Assembly: GCA_949126835.1 (NCBI GenBank)
Contig: OX421508.1
Coordinates: 11,901,994-11,965,993, forward strand
Length of the DNA: 64,000 nt
Reading direction: 5' to 3'
Source of the DNA: Anisus vortex
Lineage: Eukaryota > Mollusca > Gastropoda > Planorbidae
Shown here piece by piece: positions 45,532 to 56,949 of this stretch. The notes under the pieces are model-generated. The model was not told the origin of the DNA. It saw only the letters and a list, made by a program, of their open reading frames with translations, and ran no database searches. The position numbers and the translations under genes are program-made. Positions within the stretch are counted from its first letter, which is position 1. Every line of letters starts with the position of its first letter.

Positions 45532-46499
45532 TTTTCTCGATTGATTGATATATGCTGAATTCAGCGTTAAAATTCCTTTCGTCCTCGTTGTCTGATAGAT
45601 TTTATTTTATTGTTCAAACATGTAATACGTGTATGGTTCTACGTCGCGTGAAGCCATGTCGATTATAGCATAGTCGATTGATTGTAAACAACAATCTTGG
45701 AAACTTGTGACGTCACTACCTGTTCGTGAGTTTCCGGCCCGTGGTCGACAGTTTCCGTAATTGGCAATGTAATTTAATTAAATTAACACATTTATCGTCC
45801 ACTCTCAAAAGAAAGACTTGTATATTTGAAAATGATATTTCAAAGGCTTTAATATGAAATTAAGTTACTATTAAGGCAGGACTTACCCTTTAAAGGGGAA
45901 CAAGTATCCTACGATTGACAACATTCTTGCTGAACTTTTGAAACTTGGGTTGTAGCGGTAACCAAAACACTTACAACAATCTGGCACAAGATATGGTAAA
46001 AAAAATGGCCCAATGAATGGACCTAATCAATCATAAAACAATACCAGAATTACAGGACAATCAGGCTCATCATCCACACTAGCAAGGTAATGCTAAAAGA
46101 TATCCTCAACAGACTTAAACAAGTGGCTTGGAAAGAACTGGCAGAATAACAGGCACAAACAAAATTTAGCAGACTTATAAATACCGCTAGTTCATATAAA
46201 AACATAAAACACCACCGCGAACTCTATCATATGTAGGCTACTATACTTCACGAAAAAAAATTGATCGTGTATGTCAAGATGGACTATGGCCAATTATGAG
46301 AAGCTATGTATTTCAATGTAAACATAGGGGATTTCTTTAATATGTCAATATGAAGTCCGGCAAGGTTGCATTCTATCGCCAGTCATGTTCAATATCTTTC
46401 TAGAAAAAAAAACAGATCATTACCACACATCCATCTCCATTGGTGGAAGACCCCTATGCAATCTAGCAGATTTAATTTAAATTAAAAATTATTATTTTA

Positions 46500-48790
46500 A
46501 TTGATCATGAAATTTGGCAAAGCAAAGTCCTTTGCACAACCTTATGTTACAAAGGTTGCAGCCAAAAACAGTCTCTGGGGCTCGTCCCCTTCTACCAAAA
46601 TTCTTTGTCTTAGAACAATAGTGACAGGCATGCTTTCTTCCGTGCATCCTTATTTTCTGGTGCTCATTCAGATTGGTAGTTGCAGAACCATGATATTGTC
46701 CTTAATGACAGCAAGATCAAGGCCGGTGGCCAGGAACATGAGCATTTGGAAAAAGGCGGACTTTAATATCATCAAAAAATTCACAGTAGCATTCAGTGAC
46801 GCTTTCACAAGTCACACATACCTACCTGAGTATCCAAGACCACTTAACCACAATGACAAGTAAACAGGTCCCAAAGATCCATCAACAACCACGTGCCCTG
46901 GATAAACAACAAGCTCATGAAGATCTCGAGACGCAAGTAACGAGCTTGGCGGAAAGCAAAAACTTCCAACAAAGCTTCATACTGGGAGCGCTTCAAAAAC
47001 ATCAAGAAAGAAAGCCAAATGAGCTAATCGACAGAGCTACCAGAACTATGTTAGCAAGATCGATAAAGCAGATTCAAACAAAAACCTATGGTGACTTATA
47101 AAAAAACAAGCGAAGTGATCCGATGTGCATATAACCCTTAATGAGGAATGGACTGACGTTTAGCGACAGTAAGGCTAAAGCTTATATCCTAAATAATCTT
47201 GTCTGCATCGCATTTACCAGAGAAGATCTAAGCGCCTTACCCAAGCTGGATGAAAGCCCCATCCAGATATGCCTGATATAATCATCATTAGTAATGGAGT
47301 ACAGAAGCTGTAATCAAATATTACCCCCCCCCCCAAAAAAAAAAAAAAAAATAAAAATAAAATTGGCCTCATTGACTCTTCTCTTCAAGAAACCACTGGC
47401 AACATTTCTACAATCTAGAAACACGCCCTCGCGCAGCCATTCTTTAAGACAGGGGATAAAAAACTAGCCAGCCAACTACATGTCAATCTCACTGACTTGT
47501 GTGTGCTGCAAGCTCATCGAACACATCGTCACGTCGGAGATCACTAGCCACCTGGATAGGAACAACATCATTACTGGTGCCCAACACGGGTTCACAAAAA
47601 AGAGATCCTACGAGTCACAGCTAATCCTCACATTTGATGATCTAGCAGCGGTAATAGACAAGGCTAGCCAAACTGACATCATCCTACCGGGCTTTTCCAA
47701 GGTCTTTGATAAAGTCCCTCACCAGCGGCTCCTCCTAAAGCTAGATTGATACGGCATTAGAGGTAAAACCAAGTGATGGGTTGAAAATTTCCTCTTTGAT
47801 CAAACTAAAGAAGTCGTCTTAGAAGGTGAGATTTCCTGTATTGGGCCAGTCACATCTGGTGATCCTCAAGGCTCAGTATTTGGGCCCACACTATTCTTGA
47901 TATTCATCAATGACTTGGGCTACGGGATCCACGCCAAGTTATGACTCTTTGAAGATGATACCATCCTATATTCTCAGTTCACAATTCCTAATGAAACGAT
48001 CCATCTACAGAACGACGTAAAGAAGTTGGCGTTTTGGAAATCTAAATGGCGAAATGCGTTCAACGTTGATATGTGCTACCTCCTCTCTATTGAAAAAAAG
48101 AAGACCACGAATCCCACTAACTGCACCTTAAACGATCACACTCTTGAGAGGTTACTTGAAGCCAAGTATCTAGGAGTGCATATCACAGAAAACCTCCACC
48201 GAGGCACACATGTCAAATATATTGTTGTCAAAGCTAACAAAGCCTGAGCCTTCGCTCACAGGAACCTCAAGGTATGCTACTCAAGGATCCAGCCCTATTG
48301 CTGTAAGTGTTTAGCTCGACCCATCCTGGATTACGCAGCGACGATGTGGGATCTCCACCAACAAGACCTGATATCCACATTAGAGATAACACAACGACGC
48401 GCAGCACGTCGCACCCTGCAGGACGACATCCTCAAAACAGCCACTACAGTACCGCAGAGTGTTAGACAAAGGCACCCTGATGTACATGATCATAAATGGT
48501 CACGTGCACATGTTCACACAGTCAGGTCTTATCAAGTGTCCCTCTCTACCAGAGGTCATCAGCTCAAACTGCCCGTCCCACACGCACGTACCGGTGTTCA
48601 TAAATATTATTTTATTCCATCGGCTATTAAACTGTGGAACACATTGTACCAAGCCTCCACCACTGCCCCCTCTGTGCCGGCTTTTAAATCTTCGCTACAA
48701 AAATTTGACCAAAGACTTGGATAGCTATAAGTTGTAGATACACAAACTGGAATTCCGGTGCATTAATAGCAAATCATAAAAAAATTGTGA
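46500..48790 (+). pseudogene. LINE (family C), Jockey/CR1-like, endonuclease end to C terminus
   Basis: Fragments in order: DHEIW (end of an endonuclease domain, 46504); SIWKKADFNIIKKF (46743 on) of the linker; ILNNLVCIAFTREDLSALP (about 47186-47245); RT with ISLTCVCCKLIEHIV (47483 on), HGFTKKRSYESQL, a GFSKVFDKVPHQRL block where the first catalytic D of F-D-F is lost, [10 protein letters not shown] with stops around, and FEDDTILYS at 47949 on, replacing F-A-D-D; then AKYLGVHI, LDYAATMWD and the tail IKLWNTLYQAS. Frames change at least five times, so it is dead. A homopolymer of C and A lies in the linker at 47322-47351. Confidence 0.85.
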
Positions 48791-48828
48791 ACTGATTTTT
48801 TTGGGGTCTAACGGGGTATCCACCAGGG

Positions 48829-48980
48829 GCGAAGCTAGAAAATTTTTTTCTGGAGGGGGGGGGGGGTAAATTTCGAGAGACAAACCTTTTTATTTTTGTG
48901 CGAATTTAGTAAATATTTTTTTTAAAAGCTGTTGAAAAAATATTTTTTAAAGCCCCCCCTCAGCCCCCCTTCCATTATCA
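48829..48980 (+). mobile_element. hAT-type MITE, 3'-truncated copy
   Basis: CAGGGGCGAAGCTAGAAAATT and the following G-run, TTTCG.GAGACAAA and GCGAATTTAGT.AATATTTT blocks match the complete copy at 55823-56042. The copy stops after AGCCCCCCTTCC and lacks the opposite terminal repeat. Confidence 0.7.
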
Positions 48981-50017
48981 TTACTTAGGTCTATATCGCT
49001 TTCTGAATCATTTTCCTCTCTTAAATTAATGTCCGAAGGAACATTACTGGGCCCAGGCACACCCATATAATACAAAATCAATAAAACATTTCATCGTTTG
49101 GTCAAGAAAATGTCTGTAACTAAACAATTAATAAAAAATCTTCTGCTTGACCAATTTTTATCAAAAAAATATGTAAATTAACCTTATTTTATCCTGTCAC
49201 GTAATCAACATCTCCTAGGCTACGATATTTCAGTTATCAGCAGTAAAAAACGGAAATAAACAATGGATGTGAAGAAAGCATTTCCGGCGGCTTTCGGCCG
49301 CTCTAGGTGTTAGCGATAGAAGCGTCTTTCGGCGGCTCTAGGCATTAAAGCCTTAAAGATGTCTTTATTTTAAAACAGATATAAATATATTAATCAATGC
49401 AAATCTTTATCCTTCTGGCGACTGAATAGAACCATAATATAAAAAACATTGAGCACAAATCAAACGGACCGATCGCCAATTTGTAGGAGTCAAAAATATT
49501 TTAAAGACTTGACACATCACTTAAATACATTGCGATAGAAAAGCCTATATTTTGTACTAAAAAAAAAGCAGTTCTCAGACTTTTTCAAATGCATCCTTGC
49601 TTGTCGGTCCCATTTACATTTTTTGATGGCTCGCAGTGCCTTTTGAAAACAAAGCATACAAATTATTTTGAAATGATTAGACCATGGGCCGTTAAGATGA
49701 TCTTAAAAAAATATATTTGAAAATAAAGGATGGGTGCATCTGTTTTTACCAGACCAGCTCTTCTACGATTGTTTTGTAATAAGTTTCAAATGGATAGTGG
49801 TTCTTTCAGATCTGTAAAAGTGGCGTTGTCGCCAGGCAGCCAGCAAGCCATAACAAAGCTTTACGATAGTAAATTATACTGTTTCTTTCCCATTCGCTGT
49901 TACATTTTTTTGTCTCTTTTTGTTTTGAAACTACTAAAACCGTGACATTTGTTTTTCTGTTCCACATAGCGAAACAAGAATGGAGCTAAGCCTTTTAATA
50001 AATAGGCTCCTATCGGA
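48981..50017. other. No recognised gene
   Basis: A short repeat TTTCGGCGGCTCTAGG.TT occurs near 49290 and 49327. The ORF at 49730-49945 has no recognisable domain. Confidence 0.5.
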
Positions 50018-50449
50018 CATTGCTCATTGCAAAATTGAGCAACTGTTGACTGATCGCACATTGATCATTGCGAAATTGAGCAACTTTTGACTGATCCCAC
50101 ATTGCTCATTACGAAACTGAGCAACTTTTGACTGATCACACATTGATCATTGCGAAATTGAGCAACTTTTGACTGATCTCATATTGCTCATTGCGAAATT
50201 GAGCAACTTTTGACTGATCGCACATTGATCATTGCGAAATTGAGCAACTTTTGACTGATCCCACATTGCTCATTACGAAACTGAGCAACTTTTGACTGAT
50301 CACACATTGCTCATTACAAAATTAAGCAACTTTTGACTGATCACACATTGATCATTGCGAAATTGAGCAACTTTTGACTGATCTCACATTGCTCAATGCG
50401 AAATTGAGCAACTGTTGACTGTTCCCACATTGATCATTGCGAAATTGAT
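50018..50449. repeat. 41-bp satellite, 10 copies and a partial
   Basis: The unit is CATTGATCATTGCGAAATTG followed by AGCAACTTTTGACTGATC and a variable CA-ending triplet. Copies start at 50018, 50059 and so on to 50428. Copies of the GCTCATT type form a TGCTCA/TGAGCA hairpin, while GATCATT copies carry the self-complementary TGATCA instead. No spacers separate the units. Confidence 0.95.
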
Positions 50450-50800
50450 CCCTTCTGTGGAGAGTCCAACGTGAATCAGCTTCATTCGGCCGTTTAAGAT
50501 GGGGCTCACATCCCGGTCTTTATCATGCTCACCCCAGCCCGTTTACCACTGTTCAGTCTGCCACTCAAAGATAAGTCTATAGACACTCTCAAATGATCAG
50601 GGCTTGATGAGAACGGGTTCCAGAGGAGTCCGCTATCTCGTTTACAGAAACACCTGCATGACCCTGGTGTCCACTATAAGGCGACCTTTACTCCGTGACC
50701 AGAGATTAGAATCTAAATTAGCCAATCGCGTGCGAGCGAGTCACTCGGGCCAGGTCCCCAAGACTTCGATGGCATTGGGTACTAATAGAGCATCAGTGAT
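50450..50800. other. GC-richer stretch without recognised gene
   Basis: Composition rises above that of the surroundings, which suggests an older repeat or exon debris. The ORF at 50604-50873 runs into the adjoining microsatellite and shows no domain. Confidence 0.35.
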
Positions 50801-50804
50801 TACG

Positions 50805-50920
50805 GCTATATATATATATATAATTTATAATAATATATATATAGAGAGAGAGAGCGACAGAGAGAGAGAGTGAGAGAGAGATAGATAAATAAATAGATGT
50901 ATTTATTTATAGATTGATAG
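50805..50920. repeat. (TA)n/(GA)n/(GATA)n microsatellite
   Basis: Alternating TATATA, then GAGAGAGA, then AGATAGATAAATA-type sequence. Confidence 0.9.
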
Positions 50921-50939
50921 ATTGATATGTAGATATGGG

Positions 50940-51985
50940 TTAATTATTTGTAGCGAAAAAGAACTGAATTAAAACTGTAAAGGGGGGCAATAAAATTACT
51001 TTTATTTTTTATTTGCATATATAACAAAAATATTTGCAAAAAACTTTAGTCCACTTTCTCTATAATTGCTCCGTCCGTGAGCCAACCTATTGTCACATCC
51101 CTCTTACTCCATTACATCCGTACAAACAATTCCAACCCCATTGTTCTCGCCAACTCTCTCCCACTCAATCCTGTTGCCGCCTTCATATTTCCCTCCACCA
51201 CGTCCACCTCCATTTAGTTTTTTCATTTTGATATCACTTGTTTGCGAGACCGTCTTACATTAGACATTTCCATAGAAAGCAGTTTTACTTTCATATATTT
51301 AATTCAACATTTATTAGAATCAGGAGAAAAAATGTATTTTCATCTATACAAGAAATAATATCTGCAATGAATACATTCTAAAAAACGCTTCAGGTTGTCC
51401 ATCATATTTTTTTTACTTTTTGAACATTGCAATTGTTGTTATTTCGTCCAGGATATATTTTTTTTTTTTACTTATTCAATAAGTTCTAAAATAAAGTAAA
51501 TTCTAATAAATATTTCTCTTTTTTTCCTTGCGCAACCAAAAAGGCTGTCTGATTAGACTTCTACACTCCTACTTTTGCATTAAAGGTTTTTGCAGTATAC
51601 AACTTTTGATTTTAATTTTATTTTTTTAAATGTCAAAATCATAGGGATTAAATAAAACGGAATTGTATAGTACAAAAGAAAATCGTGAATTCCGAAATAA
51701 AGTCATTTGAGTCATCAAATAGCAGAGATATTAAAGCAAGCGGGCCATCTTATTATAGTCGTTGATTTTATCATACGTAATGATTGTTGGAAGTGGAACC
51801 ATTCCGGTTTCGTAAAGTATTCCTAGTTTAGATACATATTAAAACATTTTACGTCACATTTATTAAGCTATCCTTTATGTTAAAGATCACGTCTTCTGTA
51901 CATAAGATTATTGCGTCATATTTGTATCCACGGCCTTCTGTTTTTAGTAGGTCTACAAATAATTTTAATGTCCTGGTTTTCCTAA
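50940..51985. other. No recognised gene
   Basis: AT-rich; the ORF at 51034-51231 has no recognisable domain. Confidence 0.5.
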
Positions 51986-51999
51986 ATTGTTCAGGCAAA

Positions 52000-52127
52000 A
52001 AAATAATAATGCATGTATGTATTCTATATACATAAATGTTACTGGTACATATTATTTAAATGTATTAGACATATACCAGCTACTGCATGTATTTATGGAA
52101 TATACTTAAATGTTACTGGTACACATT
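52000..52127. repeat. 68-bp tandem repeat, left of solo LTR
   Basis: The words ACCAGCTACTGCATGTATTTAT and GTTACTGGTACA recur about every 68 bp. The array resumes after the LTR at 53410-53590 (for example GTTACTAAT at 53464 and 53532). Confidence 0.75.
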
Positions 52128-53409
52128 TGTGACGTGCTGGTCTAAATTGATGCGTCAACGAGCCTCAGAAGGTACACAGGTGATGGGGAGGGGTGAAAAT
52201 GGCAGGTTATCTAGATAGTATGTGGTCCCTAAATGGTGATGATTTCTAGGTGATTTTTAAGACACAATTTATAAACAGGTTTCTGTGGCTCGCATAAATT
52301 GAGTTAAAACTGCTGACAGTGACACCGTCACTGGCATCACAAATACACGTATCATATAGATCAAAGCAAGGCGAAGTGTAGCACACTGATGATTTTATTC
52401 ACATGAAGATCGGTATTCAATTATTAATGTCATGGGCAAAACAAATCATTAGCTGAACATATATAATCCAATTCAGTTGATAGCAGTAGGTTTAGACTTA
52501 GACCTCAGAAGGGCTGGAGGCCGCCGTTCAGGGGCGCGATCCTCCTCGTAGGCCGTCTACCGCCGAACTGACCTAAAGCTAAAATTACATTTCTAAGGAA
52601 ATTTGCGTCTCAAGCGTGGGTTGTCACGTGGAAGGGGAATGGTCATTCTGACTCATCTATATCGTGCATACGATTGGTCAGCCTGTTATTGCATCGTTTG
52701 ATTTTGATATAACATGGCGAGGCGGAGGGGAGGATGGGTGCGGGGGGTGATGAGGCGAGGGGACGGCCGGCCGGCCCTCGATGTCAAAGGTTTTTCTTTC
52801 TCGGTCGGCGGTCGGAAGTCATGGGGTTTCGACCAGGGAAACTGACACAGAGGTATAATTTCGTATACGTGTGACATTGTTTGAGTTGGACGATTGGCAG
52901 CGGGAAAAAAGGGAGGAGGGGGAAGTTCAGGGGTGGCGAAATCCAAGCATGATTGTGTCATGTTTGACCTTGGTGTGTTCCGCCACTGTGCGTGGTATGA
53001 CCACGAGCGGGAGGGAAAAGGGGGGTGTAGGCTACACGCCAGCCCGTAAGATAATACCCATGTAAGCTTAATAATGATAGCTATAAACATTAGAAACGAT
53101 AATAGCAATATCATATGAGAATATTGATATAAATGTAAGCATAAAATGAATAGGCCTACTGACAACGAAAAGCAATGTAAAAATACATAAAATATGTTAC
53201 ATGTGCAAGAGCTAAATGAAAAGTAAATGACTAAGTAATTAAGTAGGGATAATGAAAGGTAGTTATGTGCATTCAATCATTCACTCAGTAATGGCTATAA
53301 TAAGTAAGTAAATTGTACAGGCGATTAATCTTTATGAGAGTAGATTATATACGAAATCTTCTTTAATTTCGTGTGGCGTTAATCTTGTTAGAGACACGAC
53401 AACGCTACA
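52128..53409 (+). mobile_element. Solo LTR, family 2 (1282 bp)
   Basis: It starts TGTGACGTGCTGGTC and ends CGACAACGCTACA, with the 5-bp duplication ACATT (52123-52127 and 53410-53414). Related to 22574-23832. The 196-codon minus-strand ORF in it (52686-53276) has no retroviral domain. Confidence 0.85.
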
Positions 53410-53584
53410 ACATTATTTAAATGTATTAGACATATAACATATATTTATTGTATATACATACATGTTACTAATACACATTTCTTAAATGCACAATACCAGC
53501 TACTGCATGTAATTATTGTATATACATACACGTTACTAATACACATGTCTTAATTGTACTTTACCAGCTACTGCATGTATTTAT

Positions 53585-54430
53585 TGTGAATCACTGTAAA
53601 TTTGGCAACGGTATTTTCGTCAACGGTATTTTCGGCAAGGTAATTTTGGCAAAGGTAAATTTAGAATAGGTAAATTCGGCAAAACTAGCAAAGCGGTAAA
53701 ATTGGCAACGGTAAAATTGGCAATCATATAATATCCACTGTTTTTATTAAAAGTATTGGTAGGACTACAATCTATTCCATGTATCGGCAACCTATGGAAT
53801 GCGTGCCATCCTTGGCACGCCAAACGGTTTTAAATGGCACATGAAAGACCACCAAAATGGTGAAAAGAGCAGGGAAACATTAAGGTACACTTTGGCACGT
53901 AATTTAATTTAAGGTCCTCTAATGATAAAAAAACGAACCTTTTAAATAGGAACCAAATGTACCCCCTCCCCCGCCCCAGGCGTTTCTCCCCCCCCCCCCC
54001 GCACCCCACCCCCAAAGGTGGCCAAAGGTGGTATGTGTGTAAGGTAGCCCAACTGACGATCACTTGGAGTTCTGTTTAGATCTTTACGCATCAATGCATT
54101 CCCTTATCTCCAATACGTCCCTATAAACTTCCTCCGTTTATAGCACATTGGCGAGATTACGTAACTCTGACTACTTGACCTACACCATGATACTGGTAGT
54201 GTTTGCAAGAGCAGACGTAGAATGCCCCCCTTCCCTCCCGCCCCCGATATATAAAGCATACAAATTATGTAACAAAAAATAGTTAATTAGTTCGTTTGAC
54301 TAAAAATTAAATTTAAGAAAACCTGAAAAAAAACACAGTTTTTTTTAAAAAAGAATTTACGTTATTTAACTAATGCATAAAAAGGAACATTTACATAGAC
54401 GCCAAATGTAACCCCTCCCCGCCCCCTTGT
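53585..54430 (-). repeat. Inverted-repeat arm, left (repeat family of 1-780)
   Basis: The reverse complement of this stretch follows the right arm from the TTACCGTTGCC cluster through TAATAAAAACAGTGGATATTAT, then GTGCCATTTAAAA, then the C-rich part and GAGCAGACGTAGA. The last part (54260-54430) also matches the start of the window in reverse. Confidence 0.7.
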
Positions 54431-55440
54431 CTATAGCACAAGGAAACAAGGCAAAGCAATGTTACATATTGTAGATTAGTTGCCATCCCCTCTTCTCTTT
54501 TAAACACCAGAATGAGACTCGCCGTGTTAACAAAAGCAAACTTTAGCCCCTCCCTCCCCCGTGTCACCACCCCGTCTCCCCACCATCGTCTCCCCAACCT
54601 CGTCTCCCCACCGATTAAAGTGTTAGTGACCAGCTTGGTATTACCAGGCTAAGCAGTGAAAACTAAAAGTGGTTTTGGGGGGGGGGGGGGGGGGTTATTC
54701 GTTTAAATTCTTTTTTAATCCCAGAACATTGTTGTTATTAGTTAAACAAATCAGTATTTCTATTAAAACATTGATAATGATATTGGATTTCATTTTATTA
54801 TTACAATTTTGAAAAAAATAATTTAGTTATTTACTTTTCTTATATATTTAAATTATATTACAAACGAGAGTTGTAAATAAAACATTTAAATTGTATAAAA
54901 GTACTTTCAATGTTTAAACCAATTTACTTAGGCTATAAGGCCCATTTAGCTACAAATATCTTGTAAGTTATCGAGGTTTCTATGTCAAATATAGCCAACT
55001 ATTATGTATTGTTGTAGGCCTATATGTCTAAGTAATGTATACTTAAATCGTTATAACATAGAAGGTACAAGGTTTAAAACTACAAAGACAAAAGTTAGCC
55101 TACTGAGTGACGGCAAGTAGTCGACTGCAATGGAATGTGATAAAATGTTTTATGGTGGCCATGTGTTTCCCCCCCCCCCCCCACACACACACTCAACAAC
55201 CCGTGTTGAGAGAATAGGCCTATAGGCCAGCAAAGTAATTCCTTAACTCTCCCTGACGTAACCGGTCAAGAAAATTCGTGTATCTCGGGAGAGGGGAATA
55301 AGGACTGTGTTCGTTTTTGATAGATATATAAAGTAGGAGGGTTGTAATGTGTTTGCAATGTTTCCCGTACGATCTAAACAAACCTGTTCCCATTCGTAAA
55401 GGACTTAGTATGGTCGTGCCTAAAAGGAGAGTCTGGTCGG
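54431..55440. other. Spacer between the inverted arms; no recognised gene
   Basis: Contains a G-run (54676-54694), a C-run (55171-55183) and AT-rich DNA. Confidence 0.55.
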
Positions 55441-56280
55441 GGGCGGGAGGGGAGGGGGCACTCTACGTTTGCTCTTGTTTACAAAACCAGTATCATACTA
55501 TGTAGGGGTGGCGGTCAGGTAGTCAGAGTTACGTAATATCGTGGGGGAGACAAACGTATGCTTTGATGCCTAAAGTCAATTTGGTTACCTTACACACATA
55601 GGCGTACCTTTACATTTGCCGAGGCGTAACTTGATGGGTGGGGGGGGGGAAGAAACGCCAGGGCTGGGGAAGGGGTACATTTGGCGCCTATTTAAAATGT
55701 TTGTCTTTGATCATAGGATGTTCAATTAAATAACGTGCCAAATTGCTCCTTAATGTTATCATGCTCTTTTCACCATTTTGGTAGTCTTTCATGTGCCATT
55801 TAAAAATACTCTGTGTGCCAAGCAGGGGCGAAGCCAGAAATTTTTTCCAGGGGGGGCTACACTTTCGCTTGACAAATATTTACCAAATACCAGGGGGGGG
55901 GGCTAAACTTTCGCGAGACAAAGATTTACCAAATTTTTAGCGAATTTAGTGCATATTTTAAAAAAATCTGTTGAAATTATTTTTTTTTTTAATTCCAGGG
56001 GGGGCTTAGCCCCCCTAAGCCCCCCCTGTGCCTTCGCCCCTGGTGCCAAGTATGGCACGCATTGCATATGTTGCCTATCCATGGACTAGAGTGTAGTCTT
56101 ACCAATACTTTTAATAAAAACAGTGGATATTATATGATCGCCAATTTTACCGTTGCCAATTTTACCGCTTTGCTAGTTTTGCCGAATTTACCTATTCCGA
56201 AATTACCTTTGCCAAAATCACCTTGCCTTAAATACCGGTTCCGAATTTACCATTGCCAAATTTACCGAGCACCATTTATT
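55441..56280 (+). repeat. Inverted-repeat arm, right (repeat family of 1-780)
   Basis: Counterpart of the left arm. It is interrupted by the MITE at 55823-56042, which the left arm lacks; the left arm reads through GTGCCAAG-like sequence near 53810-53820. Confidence 0.7.
55823..56042 (+). mobile_element. hAT-type MITE (220 bp), complete
   Basis: Terminal inverted repeats CAGGGGCGAAG and CTTCGCCCCTG, with the 8-bp target duplication GTGCCAAG at 55815-55822 and 56043-56050. Eight-base duplications and CAGGGG termini are typical of hAT elements. There is no coding capacity, so it depends on a transposase from elsewhere. G-runs and a terminal GGGGGGCTTAGCCCCCC palindrome lie inside. Confidence 0.93.
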
Positions 56281-56352
56281 GTATATCATCAAAATATATA
56301 ATTACCGTGAGTTTGTTTATGTTTGTAAATATATATATATATATATACATAT

Positions 56353-56942
56353 TGTTACGTATCTCGGTGATAGATGAATGACTTACCAGAGCATTGACCT
56401 TTGCCATAAGTGGGTATAAAATATTAAACGAGAGGCCAATGTTTAATGTCATGTTCTGTGGGCAGTTTGAACCAAATCATTGGTCTACCCCGTGGAAATT
56501 GAGAATTAGATTCTAAATCGCATTAAACTATGTCGCAAGTGAATTGAAATGCGTATTAGGACCCCGTGGAACCTTTGATAATAGTTTTCTTTGCAAAGCT
56601 CCCTACTTAAAATAATCAGTTTAGTTCTAACGTTTGTCGACAGTATTCGCCATATTTGCACCTGTATATTTTTTTACTCCTGTGTATCGCCTATTTTGAT
56701 GTACATATATGAAGTTTATATTGAGTCTACAATTTAAATAAAATTGTTGATTCAACAACTGAAGTTGTTTCATCTATCATTGTTGAACGAGAAGTGTTGA
56801 GAATAAGTATAGGCCTACAGATTATAACTATGTTACTGCATATACCTGTCAGTCAACGAACTTGTACTCCAGATCAGCAGAATCTAGAGACTTCTAATAA
56901 AGATACAACTATTAATTGAATCCGATTTAACGAGTCGTAACA
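56353..56942 (+). mobile_element. Solo LTR, family 1 (590 bp), unit C copy
   Basis: Same start (TGTTACGTATCTCGG) and end (GAGTCGTAACA) as 866-1464 and the same ATAT flanks (56349-56352 and 56943-56946). It is at the homologous position of unit A. Confidence 0.78.
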
Positions 56943-56949
56943 ATATATA

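Larger units (their letters stand above)
41793..45889 (-). mobile_element. TTAA-flanked DNA transposon with 16-bp TIRs and a P2X7-like exon
   Basis: Both ends are AGGGTAAGTCCTGCCT in inverted orientation (41793-41808 and 45874-45889), each next to TTAA (41789-41792 and 45890-45893). Near each end lies TGACGTCACAAGT, also inverted: CRE cores at 41977-41984 and 45718-45725, 184 and 164 bp from the ends. TTAA duplications are known for piggyBac and Kolobok superfamilies; no transposase of either was recognised, so it is probably a non-autonomous or deleted copy. Inside are a first exon (45531-45504) and a P2X7-like terminal exon on the minus strand, and a region rich in AGGCCT and CTATAG words (42380-42720). 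Confidence 0.8.
41700..46470 (+). pseudogene. LINE (family D) RT fragment, split by the TTAA element
   Basis: The reading frame AVRSL (before 41790) continues as KGNK (after 45890) once the TTAA element and one TTAA copy are removed. It then runs on as TIDNILAELLK, EWT, YRTI-like sequence, KVMLKDILNRLKQ and later the RLHSIASHVQYL stretch (a frame-shifted form of a G-C-x-L-S-P-V-x-F-N-I-F-L-E block) and SIGGRPLCNL. These are motifs of a widespread invertebrate non-LTR RT (linker, RT1-5). There are many frameshifts. The coding remnant is at about 41760-41792 and 45890-46470. Confidence 0.75.

Noticed and set aside
50018..50449. Regular repeats that could be taken for a CRISPR array
   Set aside because: Units are directly contiguous, without unique spacers, and the setting is animal DNA; it is a satellite.
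52686..53276. 196-codon minus-strand ORF, the longest apart from the gypsy polyprotein and LINE endonuclease frames
   Set aside because: It lies inside a solo LTR, its composition follows the AT-rich strand, and the sister LTR at 22574-23832 does not keep the frame.
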